44,417 bases of DNA from assembly GCA_938034615.1 (NCBI GenBank), contig CALHLW010000081.1, positions 1 through 44,417 on the forward strand, written 5' to 3'. A program made the translations under genes and the position numbers. This stretch comes from an uncultured Neomegalonema sp. GTDB lineage: Bacteria > Pseudomonadota > Alphaproteobacteria > Rhodobacterales > Rhodobacteraceae. Shown piece by piece: positions 30,661-39,865 of this stretch (position 1 is its first letter; every line of letters begins with the position of its first letter). The notes beneath the pieces were generated by a model. The model was not told where the DNA came from. It searched no databases and worked only from the letters and a program-made list of their open reading frames with translations.

Positions 30661-32178
30661 GTGGAATCGCCTCGCCTTCGCTGGATAGCGGCGCTTCTTG
30701 TTGGGCTGCTTCTGGCGGCAAGTCAGCCGCCGTTGACGCTGTGGTGGCTGCTGCCGGTCGGCATCGCGGCGCTTTATGTGTTGTGGCACAGGGCCGAGAC
30801 GGGGCGCAGGGCATTCTGGACGGGCTGGATCGCAGGGACCGCGTATTTCGCGGGCACCCTATTCTGGATCGTGGACCCGTTTCTGGTCGAACCGGAAAAA
30901 TTTGCGTGGATGATCCCTATCGCGCTGCCCGCTATGGCAGGGGGGTTGGCGTTGTTCTGGGGGGCGGCGTTTGCCTTGGCATGGCGGTTCGGGCGTACGG
31001 CATGGTCGCAGCCGATGTCTTTTGCAACGTGCTGGATGATTGCCGAGGCGTTACGCGGCGTGATCCTGACAGGCTTTCCCTGGGCGCAACCGGGCTATTC
31101 GCTGGTGAACGTGCCGCCGATCCAGATGGCGGCTTTTATCGGGATCAATGGCGTCACATTTCTGGCCCTACTCGCCGGTGCATTCTTCGGAGCGGCGTTG
31201 ATGCAGGGCAAAGTGGCCACACGCGCAATATTCGCGATACTTGCTCTGGGAATCGGTGTGGGGTCGTGGGGGATCGGTACTGTGCGATTGGCCGAGCCGA
31301 TGCCGCCTCGCGAAACGCCGCTGATGATCGGATTGGTTCAACCGAACGTGCCACAGACCGAGAAATGGCACCCAGACTTGCGCGATGCACAACTCGCCGA
31401 TCTACTGGAGAAGACGCGCGACTTATCCGTACGCGGCGCAGATGTGGTGATCTGGCCGGAGGCGGCGACGCCCTTTCCCATTGCCGAAATGCCTGATCTG
31501 CGCGCGACCATCGCGCAGCGGTTACGCCCCGGCGGTGTGCTGCTCGCTGGAGGAATTCGGGTCGAGGATCGAGGGACGGAAAACCAGCGGTTTCACAATA
31601 GTCTGCTCGTCGTTGGAAGCGACGGGTCGCTCCTGGATTCCTATGACAAGCAGCATCTGGTGCCGTTCGGGGAGTATCTGCCCTTCGACGCTTTGCTCAC
31701 CGGACTCGGCCTGCGCGCGGTGATTTCGCTGCCAGGCGGTTTTTCGCCGGGAGCGGCGCAGGATCGGGTGTTGTCGGTCGGCGACCTGCCCCCTTTCGGC
31801 GCGATGATCTGTTACGAGGCGATCTTTCCGCATGAGGTCATCGACCGGAGTGCTCAAGTCGATTGGTTGGTGCATGTCACCAACGATGCATGGTTCGGGA
31901 AGGTCGCGGGGCCGCAGCAGCATCTTGCCCAAACCCGCGTTCGTGCCATCGAGCGAGGCCTTCCCGTTGCGCGTGCAGCGAATACGGGTATTTCCGCGAT
32001 GATCGATGCGCGGGGACAGATCGTCGGAGCGTTGGCTTTGAACTCACCGGGGACGCTGCTACAGACATTACCGCCACGAATGAACTTGACACTGTATGGA
32101 CGATACGAAGAAGCAGGGTTGATTCTGATGTTGCTAATTGCAATTTATTCAACGGTAATGGTGAATAGAAAATCCTGA
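30661..32178 (+). CDS. lnt: Apolipoprotein N-acyltransferase
   Basis: Multi-TM N-terminus; nitrilase domain VIWPEAATPFP, YDKQHLVPFGEYLPF, GAMICYEAIFP, WFGKVAGPQQHLAQTRVRAIERGLPVARAANTG. Confidence 0.93.
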   Translation: MESPRLRWIAALLVGLLLAASQPPLTLWWLLPVGIAALYVLWHRAETGRRAFWTGWIAGTAYFAGTLFWIVDPFLVEPEKFAWMIPIALPAMAGGLALFWGAAFALAWRFGRTAWSQPMSFATCWMIAEALRGVILTGFPWAQPGYSLVNVPPIQMAAFIGINGVTFLALLAGAFFGAALMQGKVATRAIFAILALGIGVGSWGIGTVRLAEPMPPRETPLMIGLVQPNVPQTEKWHPDLRDAQLADLLEKTRDLSVRGADVVIWPEAATPFPIAEMPDLRATIAQRLRPGGVLLAGGIRVEDRGTENQRFHNSLLVVGSDGSLLDSYDKQHLVPFGEYLPFDALLTGLGLRAVISLPGGFSPGAAQDRVLSVGDLPPFGAMICYEAIFPHEVIDRSAQVDWLVHVTNDAWFGKVAGPQQHLAQTRVRAIERGLPVARAANTGISAMIDARGQIVGALALNSPGTLLQTLPPRMNLTLYGRYEEAGLILMLLIAIYSTVMVNRKS

Positions 32179-32274
32179 CAAATTTGTGACGCAGTTTGTC
32201 GTAAATAGAACAAAATGCAATACTCAGGGCTGTAAGTTAAGATTTGAGCTGAAATCGATTCCGGTACCGCGCGT

Positions 32275-32323
32275 TGACGTTAGGTCACGTTCTTGAGTTA
32301 ATTTTATTTTATGACGTAAGTCA
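32275..32323. promoter_or_regulatory. Two TGAC-N4/5-GTCA inverted repeats upstream of the HTH gene
   Basis: TGACGTTAGGTCA (32275-32287) and TGACGTAAGTCA (32312-32323) in AT-rich intergenic DNA. Confidence 0.45.
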
Positions 32324-32394
32324 CAAATTTCTATTTGCATGAGGCTTTTTTTTTGATAAGGGTGCGGCGTCATATTTTACAGCAAGGATAAGTT

Positions 32395-32808
32395 GTGACA
32401 AAGTCTCCTAACCCCGTCGATATTCATGTCGGTAGCCGGATTCGTTTGCGTCGAATGATGATTGGAATGAGCCAAGAGCGCCTTGGCGAACGCCTCGGAT
32501 TGACTTTTCAGCAGGTGCAAAAATACGAGAAGGGTGCGAACCGCGTGGGCGCGAGTCGCTTGTTCGCAATCTCCCGTATCCTTGAAGTGCCCGTGGAATT
32601 CTTCTTTGATGACATGCCTGAAAGCGTTTCACAGGGAGATGGTAATGCTTCTGTGAAAGGCATGGCCGAGCCGGACGAAACATCCTTCGTGATGGATTTC
32701 GTGAGCAGCTCAGAAGGATTGCAGCTCAATACTGCCTTCAAGAAGATCGGCAGCCAGGAAACCCGGCGCAAAATCGTCGATTTAGTCAAGACGCTGGCCG
32801 CAGAGTAA
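32395..32808 (+). CDS. XRE-type helix-turn-helix regulator
   Basis: VGSRIRLRRMMIGMSQERLGERLGLTFQQVQKYEKGANRVGASRLFAISRILEVPVEFFFDDMPE. Confidence 0.92.
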   Translation: MTKSPNPVDIHVGSRIRLRRMMIGMSQERLGERLGLTFQQVQKYEKGANRVGASRLFAISRILEVPVEFFFDDMPESVSQGDGNASVKGMAEPDETSFVMDFVSSSEGLQLNTAFKKIGSQETRRKIVDLVKTLAAE

Positions 32809-32839
32809 AGTTACTTTATTCGTTCAATGAATTGATAAG

Positions 32840-32869
32840 GCTCGTGCGAAACCCGCAACGAGCTTTTTT
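32840..32869 (+). terminator. Rho-independent terminator after the HTH gene
   Basis: GCTCGT...ACGAGC stem followed by TTTTTT. Confidence 0.75.
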
Positions 32870-32898
32870 ACTTCGCTCGCAGCAAATCATGACTCCCG

Positions 32899-33648
32899 TC
32901 AATCGGGAGGGCTGTTATACGCCCCCAACATCGCGGCACGACTGTCGGAACGGAACTCACGCCGATGGATCATAAGCGCCACCGCGCTGGCACTGGCGAT
33001 AAGCGCAAGCGGACCGATCAGGAAAGCCAGCGATCCGAGCGTGAAATAAAGACCACGTAACCCCCGCGCAAAACTGCGAGCGGCAAGCCAGTTGAGTTGC
33101 CCTGCATCCCGCGCGGCCGACAAAATTTCCGCCTCGTTTCCCGGCCTAATTTCCGGTGTCGCGCCGATCATCACGGCGCAGTAGCCGAACAGTCGCTGCG
33201 CCCAAGCGAACTTGAAGAACGAGAACACGATCATCGCGACCGGCGCGACGAGTCGGACCCGGAAAGCATCCGGCCCTGATGGATGCGCGAACGGCATGGA
33301 ATCGGCGACGTCGGCCAGACGATCCGCCTGACCCATCATGGCCAATAGACCGCCGAGGCAGATGAGGGCGGTGGATGCGAAGAAGCTGGACCCGTGCTGC
33401 AACCCCGAGAGAAGGTTGCCGTCGACGATGCGCACCTCGCGCCGGGCCATTTGCTCCATCCAGATCATACGCTTGGTCCGCATCAGGGCGCTTGCGCTCT
33501 GCGTCGAGCGCGGCCCCGTATCGACGTACCAACTCATACCGGCCACCAGAAAGACCAACCAGACGACCGCGATCAGGTCGAGAACGGTTAGTTCCGGCAG
33601 GCCTCGCAAAGGCATCCAGAAGATCGAGAGGAAAGATATATCGTCCAT
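32899..33648 (-). CDS. DUF599 family membrane protein
   Basis: LIAVVWLVFLVAGMSWYVDTGPR...SASALMRTKRMIWMEQMARREVRIVDGNLLSGLQHGSSFFASTALICLGG. Confidence 0.85.
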   Translation of the reverse strand: MDDISFLSIFWMPLRGLPELTVLDLIAVVWLVFLVAGMSWYVDTGPRSTQSASALMRTKRMIWMEQMARREVRIVDGNLLSGLQHGSSFFASTALICLGGLLAMMGQADRLADVADSMPFAHPSGPDAFRVRLVAPVAMIVFSFFKFAWAQRLFGYCAVMIGATPEIRPGNEAEILSAARDAGQLNWLAARSFARGLRGLYFTLGSLAFLIGPLALIASASAVALMIHRREFRSDSRAAMLGAYNSPPD

Positions 33649-33875
33649 GACGCAGCGGTTAGGATGAACCGCCGTCCCATGCAATACGTTGTGACTGTTT
33701 TTGAGACTGTCCCGCGCCTGTGTTACGCCTATATCGTATCTGAGCCGACTAAAGCATTTTGCATAGAAGTTGGATCAGCTTTCGCTGCCTCTCACCCCTA
33801 CGGGACTCGACCGCGAAACCCGATACATCTAGTCAAGCTGAATGCAAATTGCTCTAACCGCCGAGGAGAACGCTG

Positions 33876-35327
33876 ATGATCGAGATGCCCGTACCGGACC
33901 AGCGGATCATCGCAAAACGTGCAAGTATCGCGGATCGCCTTCGCAAGATCGTTCCGGCTGAACAAGTGATCCATACGTCGGAGGAACTCAAGGCTTACGA
34001 GTGTGACGGGCTGAATGCTTATCGCCAGCCCCCGATGCTCGTCGTCCTGCCCGACACGACCGCACAAGTGGCCGATATCATGAAGCTTTGCCAGTCGGAA
34101 GGAGTGCCCATCGTGCCGCGCGGGTCAGGTACGTCACTCGCGGGCGGCTCGCTGCCAACGGCGGATGCGGTGGTTCTTGGGCTGTCGCGCATGAAGGATG
34201 TGCTGGAGATCGACTATGAGAACCGCACCATCCGGGTGCAGACCGGCATCACGAACCTTGCCGTGACCGGCGCGGTACAGCCGGATGGATTCTTCTATGC
34301 ACCCGACCCGTCATCGCAGCTCGCCTGCGCGATCGGTGGGAACATCGCGATGAATTCGGGCGGCGCGCATTGCCTGAAATACGGGGTGACGACGAACAAC
34401 CTGCTGGGTGTGACCATGGTGATGGCCGATGGTGAGGTGGTGGAATTCGGCGGCGCGTATCTGGATGCGGGGGGTTATGATTTCCTGTCCCTGATCTGCG
34501 GGTCGGAAGGGCAACTCGGTATCTGCACCGAGGCGACGCTGAAAATTCTGCCTGCTGCTGAGGGCGCGCGCCCCATGCTGTTCGGCTTCGACACTAACGA
34601 AGTCGCGGGCGAAGCGGTGGCGGCGATCATCCGGGCTGGCCTGTCGCCGGTGGCGCTCGAATTCATGGACAAGCCCGCGATCACGGTCAGCGAGAATTTT
34701 GCCAAGGCGGGCTATCCGCTGGATGTGGAGGCCCTGTTGATCGTGGAGGTCGAAGGCTCGGAGGCGGAGATCGACGAGCAACTGACCCGCATCGAGGCCG
34801 TCGTCGCCCCTTACAAACCATCGACCGTCAAGCGCAGCGGCAACGATATCGAAAGCGCGAAGATCTGGGCGGGTCGCAAGGCGGCATTCGGGGCGATTGG
34901 GCAACTGGCGGATTATATCTGTCTCGATGGCTGCGTTCCGCTCTCGCAATTGCCGGACGTGCTGAAGCAGACTGCGGAGCTTGCCAAGAAATACGATCTG
35001 AAAGTCGCGAATGTCTTCCATGCGGGGGACGGCAATCTGCATCCGCTCATCATGTACGAGGCTAATGACCCGGATAGTTCGCGGAAAGCAGAGGAACTCG
35101 GGGCCGACCTGCTGCGCCTTTGCGTCGAGAAGGACGGGTGCCTGACGGGCGAACACGGGGTTGGAATCGAGAAGCGCGAGCTGATGCTGACCCAGTTCAA
35201 CGAGCGTGAATTGCGGCAACAGATGGCGATCAAAGACGTATTTGATCCGGCGTGGACGCTCAATCCCGCGAAGGTGTTTCCGCTGTCGCTTTCCGAGCCG
35301 CATATCGATGATCGTCGCGCCGCATGA
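33876..35327 (+). CDS. glcD: Glycolate oxidase subunit GlcD (FAD-linked oxidase)
   Basis: VPRGSGTSLAGGSLP; GGNIAMNSGGAHCLKYGVTTNNLLGV; NVFHAGDGNLHPLI; GEHGVGIEKRELM. Confidence 0.95.
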   Translation: MIEMPVPDQRIIAKRASIADRLRKIVPAEQVIHTSEELKAYECDGLNAYRQPPMLVVLPDTTAQVADIMKLCQSEGVPIVPRGSGTSLAGGSLPTADAVVLGLSRMKDVLEIDYENRTIRVQTGITNLAVTGAVQPDGFFYAPDPSSQLACAIGGNIAMNSGGAHCLKYGVTTNNLLGVTMVMADGEVVEFGGAYLDAGGYDFLSLICGSEGQLGICTEATLKILPAAEGARPMLFGFDTNEVAGEAVAAIIRAGLSPVALEFMDKPAITVSENFAKAGYPLDVEALLIVEVEGSEAEIDEQLTRIEAVVAPYKPSTVKRSGNDIESAKIWAGRKAAFGAIGQLADYICLDGCVPLSQLPDVLKQTAELAKKYDLKVANVFHAGDGNLHPLIMYEANDPDSSRKAEELGADLLRLCVEKDGCLTGEHGVGIEKRELMLTQFNERELRQQMAIKDVFDPAWTLNPAKVFPLSLSEPHIDDRRAA

Positions 35328-36499
35328 TGGATACTCCTGATACCGAGGAAGGCGTCGCGCAGGCTGTCCAAGATGCGGTCATTGACTCGACGCCGTTGGA
35401 GATTCGAGGAGCCGGTACTCGGCTCGGCTTGGGTCGTCCGCTTCAGGCGGCGAGGACCATTTCGCTGAAGGCACTCGATGGGGTCACGCTCTATGAGCCG
35501 GGCGAGCTGACCCTCGTTGCACAGGCTGGGATGACGCTTAAGGCATTGGACGACTTGCTGGAGGGCGAGAACCAGCAACTGACATTCGAGCCGCCCGATC
35601 ACCGCGCCCTGCTCGGTACAAGTGGCGAGCCGACGCTCGGCGGTGCGATTGCCGTCGCTGCGTCTGGCCCCCGTCGCCTGCGAATGGGGGCCGCGCGCGA
35701 CGCGATCCTCGGGTTGCGGTATGTGAATGGCGAGGGCGATATCCTGCGTGCGGGGGGGCGCGTGATGAAGAACGTCACGGGCTATGACGTGCCGAAGCTG
35801 ATGTGCGGGGCCTATGGGACGCTGGGCGTCATCACGGAAATCGGTTTGAAGGTCATGCCGAAATCCGAAATCGTGAAGACTGTGGCGATTGCCGGGCTGT
35901 CGGATGGCAAAGCGATTTCAGCCCTTGCTGCCGCGCTTGCGATGCCCTGCGATGTCAGTGCCGCTGCGCATTTGCCTGACACCGTTTCGCGTGAACTTGG
36001 CTTTTCCGAAGCGGCCACCCTGTTGCGGGTCGAGGGGTTCGAGACGCAGGCAGCCTATCGGATCGAGAGACTGATTGAGGCGTTGGCGGCGTTTGGTGCG
36101 GTTGTGGAGATTCACAGCGATCCGTGGGTGGCGATCCGGGATGTGATGATGTTTGCGGGCGATGACCGAGCAGTCTGGCGCATCTCGATGAAGGCCACCG
36201 ATGCGCCGCTTCTGGTGGCTTCGCTGCGTGAGCAGATTGATGTGGAGGCTTTTTACGATTGGGGCGGCGGTCTCGTGTGGCTGGCCTGTGAAGAAGGACG
36301 CGATGCCAGCGCAGTCGCGATCCGCAAGACTCTGGCGGGCTTTGGCGGCCATGCCACCCTCATGCGCGCCAGCGATGCCGTCCGTGCAGCGGTCCCCGTT
36401 TTCGAGCCTGAAATCGCTCCCATCGCGACCCTGAGTGCGGGCCTCAAATCCCGCTTCGATCCCGCAGGCATTCTCAATCCGGGGCGGATGCGGGCATGA
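35324..36499 (+). CDS. glcE: Glycolate oxidase subunit GlcE
   Basis: IRGAGTRLGLGRP; LGTSGEPTLGGAIAVAASGPRRLRMGAARDAILGLRYVNGEGDILRAGGRVMKNVTGYDVPKLMCGAYGTLGVITEI. Confidence 0.93.
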   Translation: MMDTPDTEEGVAQAVQDAVIDSTPLEIRGAGTRLGLGRPLQAARTISLKALDGVTLYEPGELTLVAQAGMTLKALDDLLEGENQQLTFEPPDHRALLGTSGEPTLGGAIAVAASGPRRLRMGAARDAILGLRYVNGEGDILRAGGRVMKNVTGYDVPKLMCGAYGTLGVITEIGLKVMPKSEIVKTVAIAGLSDGKAISALAAALAMPCDVSAAAHLPDTVSRELGFSEAATLLRVEGFETQAAYRIERLIEALAAFGAVVEIHSDPWVAIRDVMMFAGDDRAVWRISMKATDAPLLVASLREQIDVEAFYDWGGGLVWLACEEGRDASAVAIRKTLAGFGGHATLMRASDAVRAAVPVFEPEIAPIATLSAGLKSRFDPAGILNPGRMRA

Positions 36500-37350
36500 A
36501 GCAAGAAGAGGTCACGGTTACACTTGACGCGCAGGTCGTCGATGCCTTGCAGCCCGATGCTGATGGGTTGGAAGCACGACCTGGGGCCGCTATCCGTAAT
36601 GGGTTGAGAGCTTTAGACAGTTCCGCGATCTGCCACGATGCATTCGTGGGTGTGGACGGGTGCCGGGGAGGGTGGCTGGCCGTCAGCTACGATGACGATC
36701 CTGCAAAGGCGACGCTGCATCACGCCGAGGGCTTCGCCGATCTTCTCGCGATGCTCCCGGAAGCGACTATCGCCGTGGACATGCCCATCGGTCTGCCGGA
36801 GCGCATTACCAAGGGTGGGCGCGGACCGGAGCAATCAATAAGGCCGCTTCTCGGTGAACGCCGCTCGAGCGTTTTCTCCATTCCTTCCCGAAGAGCCGTC
36901 ATGTGCGAGGAGTATCGTGATGCTTGCTCGGTAGCCCTCGATACATCCGACCCGCCGCGCAAGGTCTCGAAGCAGGGGTTTCATCTTTTCCCGAAGATCA
37001 GGGAACTCGACGCCCTGATGACTCCCGCACTGCAGGCGCGCGTGTTCGAAGCCCATCCCGAACTTGCCTTCTGGCGATTGAACAGCGAACAACCGGTTGC
37101 CGAACCCAAGAAGATCAAGGGACGCGTCTCGCCTGACGGCATGGCTGCACGCAAGGCGTTGCTCCTGCGCGAAGGGTACATCGAGGGCTTTCTCGATGCT
37201 CCGTTACCGCGTGGTGCGGGCCGTGACGATCTTCTCGATGCCGCCGTCCTCACCCTGCTGGCCAACCGCATTGTCGATGGGCGCGCGACCCCCTTTCCAC
37301 AAGATTTCCAACGTGATGCGCGCGGCCTGCGCGTCGCCATATGGGCTTGA
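36496..37350 (+). CDS. DUF429 domain-containing protein with N-terminal extension
   Basis: FVGVDGCRGGWLAVSYDD; TIAVDMPIGLPE; SSVFSIPSRRAVM; EAHPELAFWRLN; DDLLDAAVLTLLANRI. Confidence 0.88.
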   Translation: MKQEEVTVTLDAQVVDALQPDADGLEARPGAAIRNGLRALDSSAICHDAFVGVDGCRGGWLAVSYDDDPAKATLHHAEGFADLLAMLPEATIAVDMPIGLPERITKGGRGPEQSIRPLLGERRSSVFSIPSRRAVMCEEYRDACSVALDTSDPPRKVSKQGFHLFPKIRELDALMTPALQARVFEAHPELAFWRLNSEQPVAEPKKIKGRVSPDGMAARKALLLREGYIEGFLDAPLPRGAGRDDLLDAAVLTLLANRIVDGRATPFPQDFQRDARGLRVAIWA

Positions 37351-37353
37351 CCG

Positions 37354-37623
37354 ATGGAACTGTTCTCCGATCCTGAATTCTGGAAGGCTCTCTCGGCCTT
37401 CGCATGGCCGATTGCCGTCCTGATCATCGCGTGGCGTTTCAAGGACATGATCCAGAAACTCCTCGGCAGGGAAACCGTCCCTGTTCTGGTGCTGGCCAGC
37501 CGCCGTGCCCTTGAACATCGGGACATGCTGCTGCGTGCGGGAGCCACCGACGTCACCACATCGACGGCTGATGTTCTGAAGTTCGTCGGATCAAGCTGTT
37601 CCGGCAACCGGCACAATGGATAG
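37354..37623 (+). CDS. Hypothetical small single-TM protein
   Basis: MELFSDPEFWKALSAFAWPIAVLIIAWRFKDMIQKLLGRETVPVLVLASRR...; sits between DUF429 and glcF with short gaps. Confidence 0.6.
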   Translation: MELFSDPEFWKALSAFAWPIAVLIIAWRFKDMIQKLLGRETVPVLVLASRRALEHRDMLLRAGATDVTTSTADVLKFVGSSCSGNRHNG

Positions 37624-37628
37624 GAATC

Positions 37629-38939
37629 ATGCAAACGAACTTTACTGACGCCCAGCTTGCCGATCCGGATACGGCGCGGTCGAACGAAATCCTGCGGACC
37701 TGCGTGCATTGCGGGTTCTGTACGGCGACCTGCCCGACCTACACGCTGCTGGGGGATGAACTCGACAGTCCGAGGGGTCGCATCTATCTCATCAAACAGA
37801 TGCTGGAGGAGGATCGTCCGGCGGACAAGAACACGGTCAAGCATGTGGATCGGTGCCTGTCGTGCCTTGCCTGCATGACGACCTGTCCGTCGGGGGTGCA
37901 TTACATGCATCTGGTCGATCATGCCCGCGCGCATATCGAGAAGACGCATACACGGCCCCTGCATGATCGGGCGCTGCGGAACCTGCTCGCGAAGCTGTTG
38001 CCGAATGACAATCTGTTTCGCCTGTCCCTTCTGGGTGCGAAAATGGCCAAGCCGTTCTCGCGTATCCTGCCCGGCAAGCTCAAGGCCATGGTGGCGCTGA
38101 CGCCGAAGACGATCCACCCGCCGAGCGCCCATGATGAGCCGCAGGTCTTTGCGGCAGAGGGCGAGCGGAAGATGCGGGTGGCGCTGATGACGGGCTGTGC
38201 GCAGAAGGTACTCGATCCCTCGATCAATGCGGCGACGATCCGGCTGCTGACCCGACACGGGGCGGAGGTCGTGATTGCCGATGGTGCAGGCTGCTGCGGG
38301 GCGCTGACGCATCATATGGGCAAGGTGGAGGCGTCACACGCTTCGGCGGCGGCGAATATTCGGGCCTGGATGCAGGAGAAGGCGGGCGAGGGGCTGGACG
38401 CCATTGTCATCAATGCATCGGGCTGCGGAACGACCGTGAAGGATTACGGGCATATGTTCCGCACCAACGACGCGCTGTCGGAGGATGCCGCCATCGTCTC
38501 GGGCCTGACGCGAGATATTTCCGAGGTCATGGGCGAGTTGGGACTGAATGAGCCGGTTCATGCCGAGGCGTTGCGGGTCGCCTATCACGCCGCCTGTTCA
38601 CTGCAACATGGCCAGAAGATCACGGTCGAGCCGAAAGCGCTGCTCAAGATGGCCGGGTTCACGGTGCTGGAGCCGCGTGAGGGGCATCTGTGCTGTGGTT
38701 CGGCGGGAACGTATAATCTGCTTCAGCCGGTCATCGCGGGGCAACTCAAGGAGCGCAAGGTCGCTAATATCGAGGCCACGCGCCCGGATGTGATCTCGAC
38801 GGGGAACATCGGCTGTATGACCCAGATCGCCAGCGGCACGGGCATTCCGGTCGTCCATACCGTGCATCTGCTCGACTGGGCGACCGGCGGGTCGAGACCG
38901 GAGGCGTTGCCTGCGCTCCCGGCCATCGCGGCGGAATAG
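37629..38939 (+). CDS. glcF: Glycolate oxidase iron-sulfur subunit GlcF
   Basis: CVHCGFCTATCPTYTLLGDELDSPRGRIYLIKQ; CLSCLACMTTCPSGVHYMHLVDHAR; CCG motifs. Confidence 0.95.
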   Translation: MQTNFTDAQLADPDTARSNEILRTCVHCGFCTATCPTYTLLGDELDSPRGRIYLIKQMLEEDRPADKNTVKHVDRCLSCLACMTTCPSGVHYMHLVDHARAHIEKTHTRPLHDRALRNLLAKLLPNDNLFRLSLLGAKMAKPFSRILPGKLKAMVALTPKTIHPPSAHDEPQVFAAEGERKMRVALMTGCAQKVLDPSINAATIRLLTRHGAEVVIADGAGCCGALTHHMGKVEASHASAAANIRAWMQEKAGEGLDAIVINASGCGTTVKDYGHMFRTNDALSEDAAIVSGLTRDISEVMGELGLNEPVHAEALRVAYHAACSLQHGQKITVEPKALLKMAGFTVLEPREGHLCCGSAGTYNLLQPVIAGQLKERKVANIEATRPDVISTGNIGCMTQIASGTGIPVVHTVHLLDWATGGSRPEALPALPAIAAE

Positions 38940-38940
38940 C

Positions 38941-39768
38941 CTATCGCGAGGCGAGTTGCGCGTTGGCCATTGCGCTCTCAAGGTCTGCGAACATGGCTTC
39001 GACTTCCGGGATCAGTTCTTCGACGGCCTGAGCGGTGACCTCGATCCGCAGTTCCTCGGCGCGCTTTTCCGATCCCCACGAGGTGAACAGCTTTTCGACG
39101 TCCTTTTCGGCGCTTGCGCTGCCGTAGCGATAGCCGTTGCGCACGTCGATCAGCACTGCATTTGCGACTGCCTTCGCGGTTAGGGAACGGGTGGGCAGGA
39201 TCGCGCCGCCGATGATCGTCAGATCGGCGAAGGCCAGCCCCGTGTTGCGTGTGTTGCCGCGCACGCCGACCTCGTAGATGAGGACCGCATCGAGATGCTG
39301 TCGCGCGGCACCGATCCGCGCGGTCGAGAGGACGCCGCCGAGGCCGTCTCCTCGCGAGTTGCTGATGGGGCGTGCGACGCTATCGCGTGCGAGACGGGCG
39401 GTCAGGGGGTCGATCGGGGTAAAGCTGCCGTATCGATCGTTCCGTTCGAGGGATGCGAGCATGGCCTCCGCCTCGGTGGCGGGTAGGGCGGTCAGCTTGC
39501 CGCGCGCGATCCGGGCCACGCCGATCTTTGCGGGGAAGCGCAGTGTTGGTTCGACCGCCGCAGCCCGCCGTACCGCTTCGTCCAGCGAGAGGGCTGCGCC
39601 TTGCGAGGTGGCTGCCACCGTGGTCATCCCGGTCTGTGCAGATGGGAGAGTGACCGTCTGAGGGTAGGCCGATAGATAGTCGGAACCGGATGAATATTGT
39701 GTGGATTTGTTCCCGCACGCGGAAAGGCCGAGTGCCGTGACAATGGCGATGAAGGGGATGAGTTTCAT
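38941..39768 (-). CDS. Predicted lipoprotein, unknown function
   Basis: MKLIPFIAIVTALGLSACGNKSTQYSS lipobox LSAC; start at 39768 with AGGAGATC-type leader. Confidence 0.75.
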   Translation of the reverse strand: MKLIPFIAIVTALGLSACGNKSTQYSSGSDYLSAYPQTVTLPSAQTGMTTVAATSQGAALSLDEAVRRAAAVEPTLRFPAKIGVARIARGKLTALPATEAEAMLASLERNDRYGSFTPIDPLTARLARDSVARPISNSRGDGLGGVLSTARIGAARQHLDAVLIYEVGVRGNTRNTGLAFADLTIIGGAILPTRSLTAKAVANAVLIDVRNGYRYGSASAEKDVEKLFTSWGSEKRAEELRIEVTAQAVEELIPEVEAMFADLESAMANAQLASR

Positions 39769-39781
39769 GGTGATCTCCATT

Positions 39782-39800
39782 AATGTGTAATTTGCACATA
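39782..39800. promoter_or_regulatory. Operator-like AATGTG-N7-CACATA (copy 1)
   Basis: ATGTG/CACAT inverted repeat between divergent genes. Confidence 0.6.
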
Positions 39801-39830
39801 TATTGGAGACGGCCTTGTTGGCAAGATAAA

Positions 39831-39849
39831 AATGTGTCATACGCACATT
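39831..39849. promoter_or_regulatory. Operator-like AATGTG-N7-CACATT (copy 2)
   Basis: Same half-sites and spacer length as copy 1, 49 bp away centre to centre. Confidence 0.6.
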
Positions 39850-39865
39850 TCTTGCTGGAGGCTGC

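Noticed and set aside
36981-38315. 444-aa minus ORF across DUF429 and glcF
   Set aside because: Antisense shadow of well-supported coding sequence.
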